DNA of 64,000 nt from Trinickia fusca (GCF_003628145.1 NZ_RBZV01000002.1:62001-126000); one strand, 5' to 3'; positions 8,863 through 17,834 are shown, counted from the stretch's first letter. Notes: a model not told the origin generated them from the letters alone. Translations and numbers: made by a program.

Positions 8863-8894
8863 ATTGGAGTCAGCGCTTCAGCGCCTACTCCAAT
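8863..8894. repeat. Palindromic intergenic repeat, copy 2 (fdx-iscX gap)
   Basis: Arms ATTGGAGT / ACTCCAAT enclose the core CAGCGCTTCAGCGCCT. The arms differ from copy 1 but remain self-complementary, while the GCGCTTCAGC core is kept. The element ends 12 nt from the fdx stop codon. Confidence 0.8.
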
Positions 8895-8905
8895 GCCGCA
8901 GCGGG

Positions 8906-9247
8906 TTAGTGATTTTCCTTCGCGTGATTGATCGAATAGCGCGGGATCTCGACCACCAGATCCATGTCCTCGGGCACGTGCGCCTGGCACGACAGCCGCG
9001 AGGTGGGCTCGAGGCCCCACGCCTTGTCGAGCAGATCGTCCTCATTTTCCTCCGAAGGTTCGAGCGCGTCGAATCCTTCTCGCACGATCACGTGGCAGGT
9101 CGTGCAGGCACAGGACTTCTCACAGGCATGTTCGATTTCGATGCCGTGCTCAAGCAGCGCGTCGCAGACGCTCTTGCCTGGCTCGGCCTCGATCACCGCC
9201 CCCTCCGGGCACAGTTCGACGTGGGGCAGAACAACGATTTGAGGCAT
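8906..9247 (-). CDS. fdx: 2Fe-2S ferredoxin of the isc operon
   Basis: This 113-residue adrenodoxin-type [2Fe-2S] ferredoxin supplies electrons for Fe-S cluster assembly on IscU. The cluster ligands are visible as CEKSCACTTC (Cys42, Cys48 and Cys51) and a fourth Cys in RLSCQAHVPED (about residue 87). The ATG at 9247 (MPQIVVLPHVELCPEG) is chosen because it gives the family N-terminus, though the frame is open further upstream. It lies 76 nt after hscA in the order hscA-fdx-iscX. Confidence 0.96.
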   Translation of the reverse strand: MPQIVVLPHVELCPEGAVIEAEPGKSVCDALLEHGIEIEHACEKSCACTTCHVIVREGFDALEPSEENEDDLLDKAWGLEPTSRLSCQAHVPEDMDLVVEIPRYSINHAKENH

Positions 9248-9323
9248 ACGGATTTTCCGGGGTGGCAATGAAGTGCGGCGGCGAGGCGATGCTCGCCTCA
9301 CCATTGTACGGCGGCGCGCCGCG

Positions 9324-11189
9324 TCAGATCTCGTCGAGCTTGCGGCCGGTCAGCGCCGCGCGAATGCCCTTGTCCATGCGGCGTGCCGCAAACTCGTCGG
9401 TTTCGCCGGCCAGCGCCTTGGTCGCCGCTTCGATCACGTCGGCGTCACTGCCCTGCGCCGTCTCACGCAGCTTCGTGAGCGCCGCATCGACACGGGCACG
9501 CTCGTCGGCATCCAGCAATTCGCCGTCGGCAGCCAGTGCCGCATCCGTCGCTTCGATCAGCCGTTGCGCCTCGACCTGTGCCTCGCGCAACGCACGCGCG
9601 CGCATGTCGAATTCAGCCGACTGGAAGCTGTCTTCGAGCATACGGGCGATGTCGTCATCGGCCAGTCCGTACGACGGCTTCACGACGACCGAGGCTTCGA
9701 CGCCCGAATGCTGCTCACGCGCGAACACCGACAGCAAGCCATCGGCATCGACCTGATACGTCACACGAATGCGCGCGGCGCCCGCTGCCATCGGCGGAAT
9801 GCCGCGCAGCTCGAAGCGCGCGAGCGAGCGGCAGTCGGCTACGAGTTCGCGCTCGCCCTGCACGACGTGAATCGCCATCGCCGTCTGGCCGTCCTTGAAC
9901 GTCGTGAACTCCTGGGCACGCGCCACCGGAATCGTCGAATTGCGCGGAATGATCTTCTCGACGAGACCGCCCATCGTTTCAACGCCGAGCGACAACGGAA
10001 TCACGTCGAGCAGCAGCCAGTCGTCACCACCGCGATTGCCGGCCAGCAAGTCGGCCTGGATCGCCGCGCCCAGCGCGACGACCTGATCGGGATCGAGATT
10101 GGTCAGCGGCGCCTGACCGAAGAATTCGCCGACCGCACGGCGGATCACCGGCATGCGCGTCGCGCCGCCGACGAGCACGACCCCCTTCACATCCTGTGGC
10201 TTGATGCCAGCGTCGCGCAGCGCCTTCTTGGTCGGCCCGAGCGTGCGCTGCACGAGCTGCTGCACGAGCACTGCGAATTCGGCTTCGGTGACCGTCACCG
10301 AGACCATCGTGCCATCGGACAGCGTGGCCTCGAGCGCAGCCTGTGCCGCGGAGGACAGCGCCTCCTTGGTCACGCGCACGCGATCGAGCAGCAGGCGCAT
10401 ATCTTCGGGCGCGAGGTTTTGCGGAGCCAAGCCCGCCTGCGTCAGCACGTGACGCAGCAGCACATGGTCGAAATCGTCGCCGCCCAGTGCCGAATCGCCA
10501 CCGGCCGCGAGCACGCGGAACACGCCCTGCGTCAGCTGCAGGATCGACAGGTCGAACGTGCCGCCGCCCAGGTCGTAGACGGCATACAGCCCTTCTGCGC
10601 CATTGTCGAGCCCATAGGCGATCGCCGCCGCCGTCGGCTCGTTGAGCAGGCGCAGCACGTTCAGGCCCGCCAGACGCGCGGCGTCCTTCGTGGCCTGGCG
10701 CTGAGCTTCGTCGAAATAGGCCGGGACCGTGATGACGGCACCGACGAGATCATCGCCGAGCGTATCCTCGGCGCGCTGGCGCAACGTGGCGAGAATCTCG
10801 GCCGATACCTCGACAGGGCTTTTCACGCCGTCGATGGTCCGAATCTGCACCATGCCCGGCGCATCGACGAAGTCGTACGGCGCGTTCTCGGCGCCCTCCA
10901 CGTCCGCTTTGCCGCGGCCCATGAAACGCTTGACCGAGACGATCGTATTGCGCGGGTCGAGCGTCGCCTCTTCCTTGGCGGTGTGGCCGATGCGGCGCCC
11001 GCCCTTTTCCAGATAGCGCACGACCGACGGGAGCAGCACACGGCCATGCTCGTCGGGCAACGCTTCCGCCACACTGTTGCGCACGGCCGCGACCAGCGAA
11101 TTGGTCGTACCAAGATCGATACCGACGGCGAGGCGCCGCTGATGCGGTGCGGGGGCCATGCCCGGTTCGGAGATTTGCAGTAAAGCCAT
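9324..11189 (-). CDS. hscA: Fe-S assembly Hsp70-type chaperone HscA
   Basis: This 621-residue specialised Hsp70 helps transfer Fe-S clusters from IscU to target proteins, with HscB as co-chaperone. The ATPase domain shows [16 protein letters not shown] (about residues 21-36), [35 protein letters not shown] and [16 protein letters not shown]. The substrate-binding domain begins near [17 protein letters not shown]. The C-terminus is shorter than in DnaK, as expected for HscA. It lies 70 nt after hscB. The ATG at 11189 leaves a short tail before the first beta strand, normal for the family. Confidence 0.97.
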   Translation of the reverse strand: MALLQISEPGMAPAPHQRRLAVGIDLGTTNSLVAAVRNSVAEALPDEHGRVLLPSVVRYLEKGGRRIGHTAKEEATLDPRNTIVSVKRFMGRGKADVEGAENAPYDFVDAPGMVQIRTIDGVKSPVEVSAEILATLRQRAEDTLGDDLVGAVITVPAYFDEAQRQATKDAARLAGLNVLRLLNEPTAAAIAYGLDNGAEGLYAVYDLGGGTFDLSILQLTQGVFRVLAAGGDSALGGDDFDHVLLRHVLTQAGLAPQNLAPEDMRLLLDRVRVTKEALSSAAQAALEATLSDGTMVSVTVTEAEFAVLVQQLVQRTLGPTKKALRDAGIKPQDVKGVVLVGGATRMPVIRRAVGEFFGQAPLTNLDPDQVVALGAAIQADLLAGNRGGDDWLLLDVIPLSLGVETMGGLVEKIIPRNSTIPVARAQEFTTFKDGQTAMAIHVVQGERELVADCRSLARFELRGIPPMAAGAARIRVTYQVDADGLLSVFAREQHSGVEASVVVKPSYGLADDDIARMLEDSFQSAEFDMRARALREAQVEAQRLIEATDAALAADGELLDADERARVDAALTKLRETAQGSDADVIEAATKALAGETDEFAARRMDKGIRAALTGRKLDEI

Positions 11190-11259
11190 CTGTGTCTAGT
11201 TGGAAGTTCGTGCGACCCCGACATTATCCCGGCTGGCGAGGGCAAACGCGAGACGCGCG

Positions 11260-11787
11260 TCAGTGTTCGAGCTTTTCGATTTGCGCATCCACGTCGGCGA
11301 TGACGCGCTCGATGAACATCAATTGGCGCACCGCTTCAGCCGCTGCCTGGTGCACGCCGCTATCGAGCAGCGCGCCGAGCTTCGCGAAGCGCGTGCGCTC
11401 TTCGTCGCGCAACTCCTCGTGCAGCGCTTCGAGCTCGCTCACGTTCTTCGCCCCTGCGGCATCCTCGACGCGCTCGCGCCATTCCATCTGCTGCATCAGG
11501 AACGCGCTCTCCATTGCCGTGTTGTCGTGAGCGCCGAGCTCGATGCCGTGCAACGACAGCAGATACGTCGCACGCTTGAGCGGATCGCGTAGCGTACGGT
11601 ATGCCTCGTTCGCGCGCGTGGCCCACTGCATCGCAATGCGCTTTTGCGCCTCGCCGGCTGCCGCGAAGCGGTCGGGGTGCACCTGCGCCTGCACGGTGCG
11701 ATAGGCTTGTTCGAGCGCATCCGCGTCGAGCGAAAAGCGTGCTGGCAGATGAAACAGGTCGAAGTGGCTATCGTGGATCGAGGCCAT
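11260..11787 (-). CDS. hscB: Fe-S assembly co-chaperone HscB
   Basis: This 175-residue J-domain protein delivers IscU to HscA and stimulates its ATPase. The J domain at the N-terminus ([25 protein letters not shown]) carries the HPD tripeptide at residues 37-39 ([10 protein letters not shown]). The C-terminal three-helix domain (from about residue 95, [15 protein letters not shown]) is the IscU-binding part. The ATG at 11787 gives the family N-terminus [12 protein letters not shown]; the open frame extends further upstream through the intercistronic repeats. It sits between iscA and hscA. Confidence 0.96.
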   Translation of the reverse strand: MASIHDSHFDLFHLPARFSLDADALEQAYRTVQAQVHPDRFAAAGEAQKRIAMQWATRANEAYRTLRDPLKRATYLLSLHGIELGAHDNTAMESAFLMQQMEWRERVEDAAGAKNVSELEALHEELRDEERTRFAKLGALLDSGVHQAAAEAVRQLMFIERVIADVDAQIEKLEH

Positions 11788-11862
11788 TGAAATCAATCGT
11801 CGATTAAAGATGCCGCGGGCATGGGCACAAGGGCGCTGCCGCCGCTCGCGCGCGAGGAAACA

Positions 11863-11886
11863 AAAAGGCGGCCCACGCCGCCTTTT
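11863..11886. terminator. Short GC-rich hairpin with A/T flanks upstream of hscB
   Basis: The perfect stem GGCGGC / GCCGCC with loop CCAC is flanked by AAAA and TTTT. It looks like a weak bidirectional terminator inside the isc operon (iscA-hscB gap) and could attenuate downstream expression. The T-run is only four bases. Confidence 0.5.
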
Positions 11887-11907
11887 GCCCGCGCCAGCTT
11901 TGTATGG

Positions 11908-11929
11908 GACCGGAGCGATAACTCCGGTC
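11908..11929. repeat. Short inverted repeat in the iscA-hscB gap
   Basis: Arms GACCGGAG / CTCCGGTC flank CGATAA. Its arms resemble the outer arms of the neighbouring palindromic repeats, but the GCGCTTYAGC core is absent, so it may be a degenerate or deleted copy. Confidence 0.55.
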
Positions 11930-11940
11930 GACCGCTGCGG

Positions 11941-11974
11941 GGTGGGAGTAAGCGCTAAAGCGCCAACTCCCACC
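11941..11974. repeat. Palindromic intergenic repeat, copy 3 (iscA-hscB gap)
   Basis: Arms GGTGGGAGT / ACTCCCACC enclose the core AAGCGCTAAAGCGCCA. It is the same family as copies 1, 2, 4 and 5, here in inverted core orientation. Confidence 0.8.
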
Positions 11975-11987
11975 AACCTCAGCATGG

Positions 11988-12021
11988 GACCAGAGTAAGT
12001 GCTGAAGCACTTACTCTGGTC
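11988..12021. repeat. Palindromic intergenic repeat, copy 4, perfect palindrome (iscA-hscB gap)
   Basis: This is a perfect 34-nt inverted repeat: 16-nt arms beginning GACCAGAGTAAGTGCT, with a 2-nt GA centre. It shares its outer arms exactly with copy 1. It lies 14 nt downstream of the iscA stop codon and would form a very stable hairpin in the transcript. Confidence 0.85.
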
Positions 12022-12035
12022 GCAGCAGCTTTGCT

Positions 12036-12359
12036 TTACACGCGGAACGACTCGCCGCAGCCGCACTCGTCCTTCACGTTCGGGTTATTGAACTTGAAGC
12101 CTTCGTTCAAGCCCTCACGCGCGAAGTCGAGCTCGGTACCGTCGATGTATGCGAGGCTCTTCGGATCGACGACGACCTTCACGCCGTTGCTCTCGAAAAC
12201 TTGATCCTCGGGCGCGAGCTCGTCGACATACTCGAGCTTGTATGCGAGACCCGAACAGCCCGTCGTACGCACGCCGAGGCGCAGGCCGACGCCCTTGCCT
12301 CGACGTGTCAGGTACTTCTGCACGTGCTGCGCTGCCTTTTCGGTCAGAGTGATCGCCAT
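12036..12359 (-). CDS. iscA: A-type Fe-S carrier protein IscA
   Basis: This 107-residue A-type carrier accepts Fe-S clusters from IscU and passes them to apo-proteins. The three ligand cysteines are in the standard places: RTTGCSG near residue 40 and the C-terminal DECGCGESF. The ATG at 12359 ([17 protein letters not shown]) is the family start; the frame is open further back. It begins 7 nt after the iscU stop, so the two are tightly coupled. Confidence 0.97.
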   Translation of the reverse strand: MAITLTEKAAQHVQKYLTRRGKGVGLRLGVRTTGCSGLAYKLEYVDELAPEDQVFESNGVKVVVDPKSLAYIDGTELDFAREGLNEGFKFNNPNVKDECGCGESFRV

Positions 12360-12366
12360 GATTCGA

Positions 12367-12789
12367 TCAAGCGACTTGCGGCTTGCTGTCTTGCGCGGCC
12401 GGCTCGTCACCCGTGTGGCGTTGCTTGTAGTCGGCCACGGCTGCCTTGATCGCGTCTTCCGCGAGGATCGAGCAGTGAATCTTCACCGGCGGCAACGCGA
12501 GCTCTTCGGCGATCTGCGTGTTCTTGATCGAGAGCGCTTCGTCGAGCGTCTTGCCCTTGACCCATTCGGTCACGAGCGAGCTCGACGCGATCGCGGAGCC
12601 GCAACCGTAGGTCTTGAACTTCGCGTCTTCGATCACACCATCCGCGCCCACGCGGATTTGCAGCTTCATCACGTCACCACAGGCCGGCGCACCGACCATG
12701 CCTGTACCGACCGCATCGTCGTCCTTGGCAAACGAGCCGACGTTACGCGGGTTTTCGTAGTGATCCAAAACTTTACTGCTGTAAGACAT
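12367..12789 (-). CDS. iscU: Fe-S cluster scaffold protein IscU
   Basis: This 140-residue protein is the scaffold on which IscS sulfur and iron form [2Fe-2S] clusters. Conserved ligands are visible: Cys37 (APACGD), Asp39, Cys63 ([11 protein letters not shown]) and a Cys in [10 protein letters not shown]. The HscA-recognition motif LPPVK precedes the last Cys. The C-terminal tail ([12 protein letters not shown]) is slightly longer than in E. coli. The ATG at 12789 gives [18 protein letters not shown], the family start. It lies between iscS and iscA. Confidence 0.97.
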   Translation of the reverse strand: MSYSSKVLDHYENPRNVGSFAKDDDAVGTGMVGAPACGDVMKLQIRVGADGVIEDAKFKTYGCGSAIASSSLVTEWVKGKTLDEALSIKNTQIAEELALPPVKIHCSILAEDAIKAAVADYKQRHTGDEPAAQDSKPQVA

Positions 12790-12856
12790 AATCAAACTCC
12801 TTGACTCGTGTGAAGCGCGGCCGAGGTGGCCGTCGCACGCTAACGTGCAGCCAGGC

Positions 12857-14080
12857 TCAGTGCGCGGCCCACTTGATCGTCGACAGATCGATCCCGTCCT
12901 GATGCATTTCCCACAGCGGGGACAGGTCACGCAGCTTCCCGATCTTGTTCTTCAGCAGATCGACGACGTAATCGACTTCCTGCTCCGTCGTGAAGCGGCC
13001 GACCGTAAAGCGGATCGAGCTGTGCGCGAGCTCGTCGTTGCGGCCCAGCGCGCGCAACACGTACGACGGCTCGAGCGAGGCCGACGTGCAAGCGGAGCCC
13101 GACGAGACGGCGACGTCCTTGATCGCCATGATCAGCGATTCGCCTTCGACGAAGTTGAAGCTCAAATTCAGATTGTGCGGGACACGGCGCTCCATGTCGC
13201 CGTTCACGTAGACCTCATCCATCTGCGAGAGGCCGCGCAACAGCCGGTCGCGCAGCATGCGGATGCGTTCGTTTTCGGTCGCCATTTCCTCGCGGGCGAT
13301 GCGGAACGCTTCGCCCATGCCGACGATCTGGTGCGTCGCGAGCGTGCCCGAGCGCATGCCACGCTCGTGACCGCCGCCGTGCATCTGCGCTTCGATACGC
13401 ACGCGCGGCTTGCGGCGCACGTACAGTGCACCGATGCCCTTCGGGCCGTAAGTCTTGTGCGCCGAGAACGACATCAGATCGACCTTCAGACGATTCAGAT
13501 CGATCTCGACCTTGCCCGTCGCTTGAGCGGCGTCGACGTGGAAAATGATGCCCTTCTCGCGGCAGATCTCACCGATCGCCTCGATATCCTGGATCACGCC
13601 GATTTCGTTGTTCACCGACATCACCGAAACGAGGATCGTGTCGGGACGCAGCGCGGCTTTGAACGTGTCGAGGTCGACCAGACCATCGCTCTTGACGTCG
13701 AGATAAGTGACGTCGAAGCCCTCGCGCTCGAGTTCGCGGCACGTGTCGAGCACAGCCTTGTGCTCGGTCTTGACCGTGATGACATGCTTGCCGCGGCTCT
13801 TGTAAAAGTGCGCAGCCCCCTTGATGGCGAGGTTGTCCGATTCGGTCGCGCCCGAAGTCCAGATGATTTCGCGCGGATCGGCGTTCACGAGCGCCGCGAC
13901 TTGCTCACGCGCCTCCTCGACAGCACGCTCCGCCGCCCAGCCATACGAGTGGCTGCGCGATGCCGGGTTGCCGAACTGCTCGCGCAAGTACGGGATCATC
14001 TTGTCCACCACGCGCGGATCGATGGGCGTCGTCGCGCTGTAGTCCATGTAGATGGGCAGGTGGGGCATCTCGTTAATCAT
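12857..14080 (-). CDS. iscS: Cysteine desulfurase IscS
   Basis: This 407-residue PLP enzyme takes sulfur from L-cysteine and hands it to IscU and to tRNA-thiolation enzymes. The N-terminus [17 protein letters not shown], the PLP-lysine region [29 protein letters not shown] and the catalytic-Cys loop [21 protein letters not shown] match the group I desulfurases closely. The ending [18 protein letters not shown] matches the family C-terminus that contacts IscU. An alternative start four codons in (MPHLPIY) is possible. It is the second gene of the isc operon, 70 nt after iscR. Confidence 0.97.
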   Translation of the reverse strand: MINEMPHLPIYMDYSATTPIDPRVVDKMIPYLREQFGNPASRSHSYGWAAERAVEEAREQVAALVNADPREIIWTSGATESDNLAIKGAAHFYKSRGKHVITVKTEHKAVLDTCRELEREGFDVTYLDVKSDGLVDLDTFKAALRPDTILVSVMSVNNEIGVIQDIEAIGEICREKGIIFHVDAAQATGKVEIDLNRLKVDLMSFSAHKTYGPKGIGALYVRRKPRVRIEAQMHGGGHERGMRSGTLATHQIVGMGEAFRIAREEMATENERIRMLRDRLLRGLSQMDEVYVNGDMERRVPHNLNLSFNFVEGESLIMAIKDVAVSSGSACTSASLEPSYVLRALGRNDELAHSSIRFTVGRFTTEQEVDYVVDLLKNKIGKLRDLSPLWEMHQDGIDLSTIKWAAH

Positions 14081-14150
14081 CAGGGGCTCCGGGGGAAATC
14101 GTTGTTTTGGGCTCTACGTTCGTTCAACTCGCGGCGGTGGCTCCGCTCTC

Positions 14151-14681
14151 TCAGGAACTCGCGATGTTGAACACGGAATTCGGTCCTTTCGGCGTGACGC
14201 GCGGTGCCTCGACCGCGGCCGACTCGCTGCGCCGGTCGTGCAGCACATTCGACGCACCCTCGCGGGCTCGTTGCTGATCGACCAGATCCTGCAACGAGAC
14301 GGAGTCGAGGTACTCGACCATCTTCTGGTTCAGCGTCGACCACAGTTCGTGCGTCATGCAGTGGCCATCGAGTTGCTTCGTGCCGTCGCACGTGCCTTTG
14401 CCGCCGCATTGCGTCGCATCGAGCGGCTCGTCGACGGCAATGATGATGTCTGCCACCGTCACCTCCTGCGCGCGGCGCGCGAGATTGTAGCCGCCGCCGG
14501 GACCGCGCACGGACTCGACGATCTCATGGCGACGCAGCTTGCCGAACAACTGCTCGAGGTATGACAGCGAAATACGCTGACGCTGACTGATACCGGCGAG
14601 CGTCACCGGACCATGCTCCTGGCGCAACGCCAGGTCGATCATCGCCGTGACGGCGAAACGGCCTTTCGTGGTGAGTCTCAT
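14151..14681 (-). CDS. iscR: Fe-S cluster regulator IscR
   Basis: This 176-residue Rrf2-family repressor carries a [2Fe-2S] cluster in the holo form and represses the isc operon when clusters are plentiful. The winged helix is at the N-terminus (MRLTTKGRFAVTAMIDLAL... ISLSYLEQLFGKLRRHEIVESVRGPGGGY). The three cluster cysteines occur as CGGKGTCDGTKQLDGHC, the IscR spacing, with the conserved ELW following. It leads the operon and its own promoter carries two IscR-type sites. Confidence 0.97.
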   Translation of the reverse strand: MRLTTKGRFAVTAMIDLALRQEHGPVTLAGISQRQRISLSYLEQLFGKLRRHEIVESVRGPGGGYNLARRAQEVTVADIIIAVDEPLDATQCGGKGTCDGTKQLDGHCMTHELWSTLNQKMVEYLDSVSLQDLVDQQRAREGASNVLHDRRSESAAVEAPRVTPKGPNSVFNIASS

Positions 14682-14697
14682 AGTGGCGGGGACCGGA

Positions 14698-14722
14698 ATT
14701 CTCGACGATTTTGGTCAAGTAT
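14698..14722 (-). promoter_or_regulatory. IscR type 1 binding site, proximal
   Basis: This 25-bp element reads on the minus strand ATACTTGACC, then AAAAT, then CGTCGAGAAT. It matches the type 1 (holo-IscR) pattern of dyad TTGACY...GTC with an A/T centre. It overlaps the -10 region of the iscR promoter. Confidence 0.78.
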
Positions 14723-14745
14723 AAATACATGACGCTTTTAGTCAA
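14718..14745 (-). promoter_or_regulatory. iscR (isc operon) sigma-70 promoter
   Basis: On the minus strand, TTGACT (14745-14740) and TATACT (14723-14718) are separated by 16 nt. The -35 lies in the distal IscR site and the -10 touches the proximal one, which explains autorepression. Confidence 0.8.
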
Positions 14746-14749
14746 GTAT
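14725..14749 (-). promoter_or_regulatory. IscR type 1 binding site, distal
   Basis: This second 25-bp element reads on the minus strand ATACTTGACT, then AAAAG, then CGTCATGTAT. It is the same pattern as the proximal site, two bases away in tandem. It covers the -35 box. Confidence 0.8.
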
Positions 14750-14788
14750 CTCTGTCTTCAGTTAGGTTATTGGTGAACGAGCACGCAT

Positions 14789-15298
14789 TCAGGCGTGCGC
14801 CAGCGCTCCGCGCATATGCGCGAGCAGACCACGGCAAGCGTCCTCGCACTGATCGAGCACTTGCTCGAATCCCGCGGCGCCACCGAAATAAGGATCGGCC
14901 ACCTCGCGCACGCGCGCATCGGTGCCGAATTCCATCAAAAGCCGCACCTTCGAGCGCTGCTGTGCCGGGCACAGCTGTTGCAGATAACGCAGGTTGTTCT
15001 CGTCCATCGCGAGCAACAGATCGAAGCGCTCGAAATCCTCGCGCGCGATTTGCCGCGCGCGCAGCGCCGACAAGTCGTAGCCGCGCCGGCGCGCCGCCTG
15101 CTGTGCGCGGGCGTCCGGCGCTTCGCCGACGTGCCAGTCGCCCGTGCCGGCCGAATCGACCGCAATCACCTCATGCAGCCCCGCCGCGTCTATCTGAGCG
15201 CGCATCACCGCCTCTGCGGTCGGCGAACGACAGATGTTTCCCAAACACACGAAGCACACGGCGAAGTTTTTCAACGTTTCGGTTCCAATCAATCTCAC
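14789..15298 (-). CDS. Low-molecular-weight protein-tyrosine phosphatase
   Basis: This 169-residue cytoplasmic phosphatase has the P-loop CLGNICRS, with catalytic Cys18 and Arg24, and the general-acid loop VADPYFGG with its Asp. The start is a GTG at 15298, overlapping the TGA of the upstream small gene by four bases (GTGA), so translation is probably coupled. No in-frame ATG is near the P-loop. In Burkholderiaceae this gene usually sits just upstream of iscR, as here. The substrate is unknown; capsule-type Wzb relatives act on BY-kinases, but no such genes are present. Confidence 0.9.
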   Translation of the reverse strand: MRLIGTETLKNFAVCFVCLGNICRSPTAEAVMRAQIDAAGLHEVIAVDSAGTGDWHVGEAPDARAQQAARRRGYDLSALRARQIAREDFERFDLLLAMDENNLRYLQQLCPAQQRSKVRLLMEFGTDARVREVADPYFGGAAGFEQVLDQCEDACRGLLAHMRGALAHA

Positions 15299-15519
15299 AA
15301 CACCTGAGGCACCTCGCCGCGGCTCGCGGGCTCCACGGGCGCCGTCGCGTCGTCGAAAAGCCCATACGACACCGCACGCGCGAATTCGGCGGTCACCTGC
15401 GCAACGGGCAACGTTTCCCGTGGCCCCGCCTCATCATGCGCGCGCAACCCCGCAATCGCGACGAGCGCTGCTACGACGATCGCCAACGGCCAGTAGCTCG
15501 ATATTCTCGTTTTTTTCAT
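15295..15519 (-). CDS. Small membrane-anchored hypothetical protein
   Basis: This 74-residue protein of unknown function begins MKKTRISSYWPLAIVVAALVAIAGLRAHDEAG. A positively charged start and one hydrophobic segment (about residues 9-26) look like a signal anchor or uncleaved signal peptide. The remaining ~45 residues (TAEFARAVSYGLFDDATAPVEPASRG) would be periplasmic. A purine-rich AAGGGG lies 7 nt upstream of the ATG. Its TGA overlaps the GTG start of the phosphatase gene. I recognise no family. Reality is supported by the ribosome-binding site, the membrane segment and the overlap. Confidence 0.55.
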   Translation of the reverse strand: MKKTRISSYWPLAIVVAALVAIAGLRAHDEAGPRETLPVAQVTAEFARAVSYGLFDDATAPVEPASRGEVPQVL

Positions 15520-15665
15520 GTCGTGCCCCTTGTGCGCTCCTGGGCGCACGCCGGTCGCACGCCCTGAACTATCTGGCATGCATTCTATAAACTGAATCTA
15601 TCGAGACAAAGAGGCAAATAGCGAATTCAGCATTGCGTCTCGATAAACAATCGCGCGAGCCGAGC

Positions 15666-17084
15666 TCAGCCGAGATGGCTGCGCTGCGCCGCGTACAGCT
15701 CGCGGAAGGTGCGACCGACCGGCGCGGGCATGTCGCGGGTCGCGGTCCAGCCTTGGCCGAATGGCAGACGTGCAATTGAGCGCCGCTGCCCGCCGAGCCG
15801 CTCGAGCACGCGCACGGCCAGCTTCGTCGTCAGCGCATACAGTGTCGGGCGCATCGCGACGAAGGCCCAGGCCTTCAACGCCATGCGCTCGCCGAGCGGC
15901 CTCAGGCGCCGCTCCATCTGCTTTTCGCGCAGCTTGCGCAGCAAGTCGGACAACGGAATGCCGACGGGGCACACGCTATTGCATTCGCCGCACAGCGTGG
16001 CGGCCTGCGGCAGATCGAGTGCCTTGTCGAGACCCACGTAGCTGGGCGTGAGCACCGACCCCATCGGCCCCGGATAGACCCAGCCGTAGGCGTGGCCGCC
16101 GACCTTCTGATACACCGGGCAATGATTCATGCATGCGCCGCAGCGGATACAGCGCAGCATCTCCTGAAACGCGCCACCGATGAGTCCTGTGCGGCCGCCA
16201 TCGACGAGCACGACGTACATGTGCTCCGGGCCTTCGCGATCGCCCTCGCCGCGCGGGCCGGTCAACAGCGAGAAATAGTTCGATATGGCCTGCCCCGTTG
16301 CGGAGCGCGGCAACAGACGCATGGCGACCGCCAGATCCTCCAGCGTCGGCAGCACCTTCTCGATGCCCGTCACAGCCACGTGCACGCGCGGCATCACCGT
16401 GCACATGCCTTCGTTGCCTTCATTGGTGACGATCGCCACCGAGCCGGTCTCCGCGATCAGGAAGTTGCCGCCCGTTACGCCCATATCCGCCGACAAGAAA
16501 TGCGGCCTCAGCACCTCGCGCGCTTCGCGCGTCATCTGGGGAATCTCGCTGAGGCGCTCGCGTCCATGCGTGCGCGCGAACAGATCGGCAATTTCCTCTT
16601 TGTCCTTGTGCACGACGGGCGCAATGATGTGGCTCGGCGGCTCGTTGTCATTGATCTGCAGGATGTATTCGCCGAGGTCTGTCTCGATCGACTCGACCCC
16701 CATCTCGCCGAGTACCGCATTCAGGCGCATTTCCTCGGACACCATCGACTTCGTCTTGATGACCTTCTTCACGCCATGTTCGCGCGCGATCTCGGCCACC
16801 AGCGCGGCTGCATCGCGCGTCGTCTCGGCGTAGAGCACCGTCACGCCGCGGCGCGTGGCCTCACGCTCGAACGTCTCGAGCCACACGTCGAGATTGTCGA
16901 GCGCGCGATTGCGGCGCGCCTTCAACTCGGCACGCGTGGCCGGGAAATCGATCTCCTGCATCGCCACGGCGCGGGCCGAGACGAACTTGGTCGACAGCTT
17001 GGTGAGGTTTTGCTGAAGGCGCGGGTTCGCGAGGTTCTCTTTGGCGCGCGCCTTGAAGTGCATCGATTGGACTTGCATGGGCAA
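15666..17084 (-). CDS. lutB: L-lactate oxidation iron-sulfur protein LutB
   Basis: This 472-residue protein is the large subunit of the LutABC/YkgEFG L-lactate dehydrogenase complex, which oxidises lactate to pyruvate. An N-terminal LUD domain (about residues 70-300, with SMVSEEMRLNAVL and ADMGVTGGNFLIAETGSVAIVTNEGN) is followed by a ferredoxin-type region with two 4Fe-4S motifs (RCIRCGACMNHCPVY and TLCGECNSVCPVG). The gene starts 27 nt after lutA and ends 146 nt before the small protein. The third usual gene, lutC, is not found downstream in this window. Confidence 0.93.
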   Translation of the reverse strand: MPMQVQSMHFKARAKENLANPRLQQNLTKLSTKFVSARAVAMQEIDFPATRAELKARRNRALDNLDVWLETFEREATRRGVTVLYAETTRDAAALVAEIAREHGVKKVIKTKSMVSEEMRLNAVLGEMGVESIETDLGEYILQINDNEPPSHIIAPVVHKDKEEIADLFARTHGRERLSEIPQMTREAREVLRPHFLSADMGVTGGNFLIAETGSVAIVTNEGNEGMCTVMPRVHVAVTGIEKVLPTLEDLAVAMRLLPRSATGQAISNYFSLLTGPRGEGDREGPEHMYVVLVDGGRTGLIGGAFQEMLRCIRCGACMNHCPVYQKVGGHAYGWVYPGPMGSVLTPSYVGLDKALDLPQAATLCGECNSVCPVGIPLSDLLRKLREKQMERRLRPLGERMALKAWAFVAMRPTLYALTTKLAVRVLERLGGQRRSIARLPFGQGWTATRDMPAPVGRTFRELYAAQRSHLG

Positions 17085-17111
17085 CCCGGGAAGAAGACTC
17101 GAAACGGCGCG

Positions 17112-17834
17112 TCAGAGGTCGCCGGCCAGCACTTGTGCGACGTGCAGCACGCGCGTCGTCGTATCGCCCGAGCGCCGCAGCCGGCCTTCGATGTTGAGCA
17201 TGCAGCCGAGATCGCCGAGCACGACGGTTTGCGCCTCGCTCGCGCGGATGTTCGCGCACTTCTCGTCGACGATGGCGGTCGAGATGTTGCCGTACTTGAC
17301 CGAGAACGTCCCGCCGAAACCGCAGCAGTGCTCGCAATCCTTCATCTCGGTCACTGCGACGCCTTTTTGCGCGAGCAGCGCCCGCGGCTGCATCTTCACG
17401 CCGAGCTCGCGCAGACCCGAACACGAATCGTGATACGTGACGGGGCCCGCGAATTCACCGCGAGGCAGTTCGACTTGGGCAACGTTGACTAGAAAGTCGG
17501 TCAGCTCGCGCACTTTGCCCTGCAAGCGCGCGTAGCGGGCCATGAGCTCCGGGTCGTCGCGAAACAAGTCGCCGTAGTGGGCCGCGATCATGCCGCCGCA
17601 TGACCCCGAGGGAACGACGATATGATCGAACTGCTCGAACTCGCGCAGCATCTTTTCGGCGAGATCGCGGGCCGCGGCGCGCTCGCCCGAGTTGTAGGCC
17701 GGCTGGCCGCAGCACGTTTGTGCGGGTGGCACGACGACTTCGAAGCCCGCCTGCTCGATCAGCTTGATGGCGGAGAAGCCGATTTCCGGGCGCATCAGGT
17801 CGATCAGACAAGTGACGAACAATCCGACTCGCAT
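17112..17834 (-). CDS. lutA: L-lactate oxidation Fe-S oxidoreductase LutA
   Basis: This 240-residue subunit carries two CCG domains (cysteine-rich, heterodisulfide-reductase type). The motifs are PAQTCCGQPAYNSGE followed by PSGSCGGMI, and HDSCSGLRELG followed by DCEHCCGFGGTF. The family works with LutB in lactate oxidation. The ATG at 17834 (MRVGLFVTCLIDLMRPEIG) gives the family N-terminus; a 17-codon upstream extension in the open frame is rejected. An iclR-family regulator is divergently transcribed from 18011, a likely controller of lutAB. Confidence 0.93.
   Translation of the reverse strand: MRVGLFVTCLIDLMRPEIGFSAIKLIEQAGFEVVVPPAQTCCGQPAYNSGERAAARDLAEKMLREFEQFDHIVVPSGSCGGMIAAHYGDLFRDDPELMARYARLQGKVRELTDFLVNVAQVELPRGEFAGPVTYHDSCSGLRELGVKMQPRALLAQKGVAVTEMKDCEHCCGFGGTFSVKYGNISTAIVDEKCANIRASEAQTVVLGDLGCMLNIEGRLRRSGDTTTRVLHVAQVLAGDL

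Noticed and set aside
11788-12066. N-terminal extension of HscB through the intercistronic repeats
   Set aside because: The frame is open only because the palindromes lack stops in it. The J-domain protein begins at 11787.
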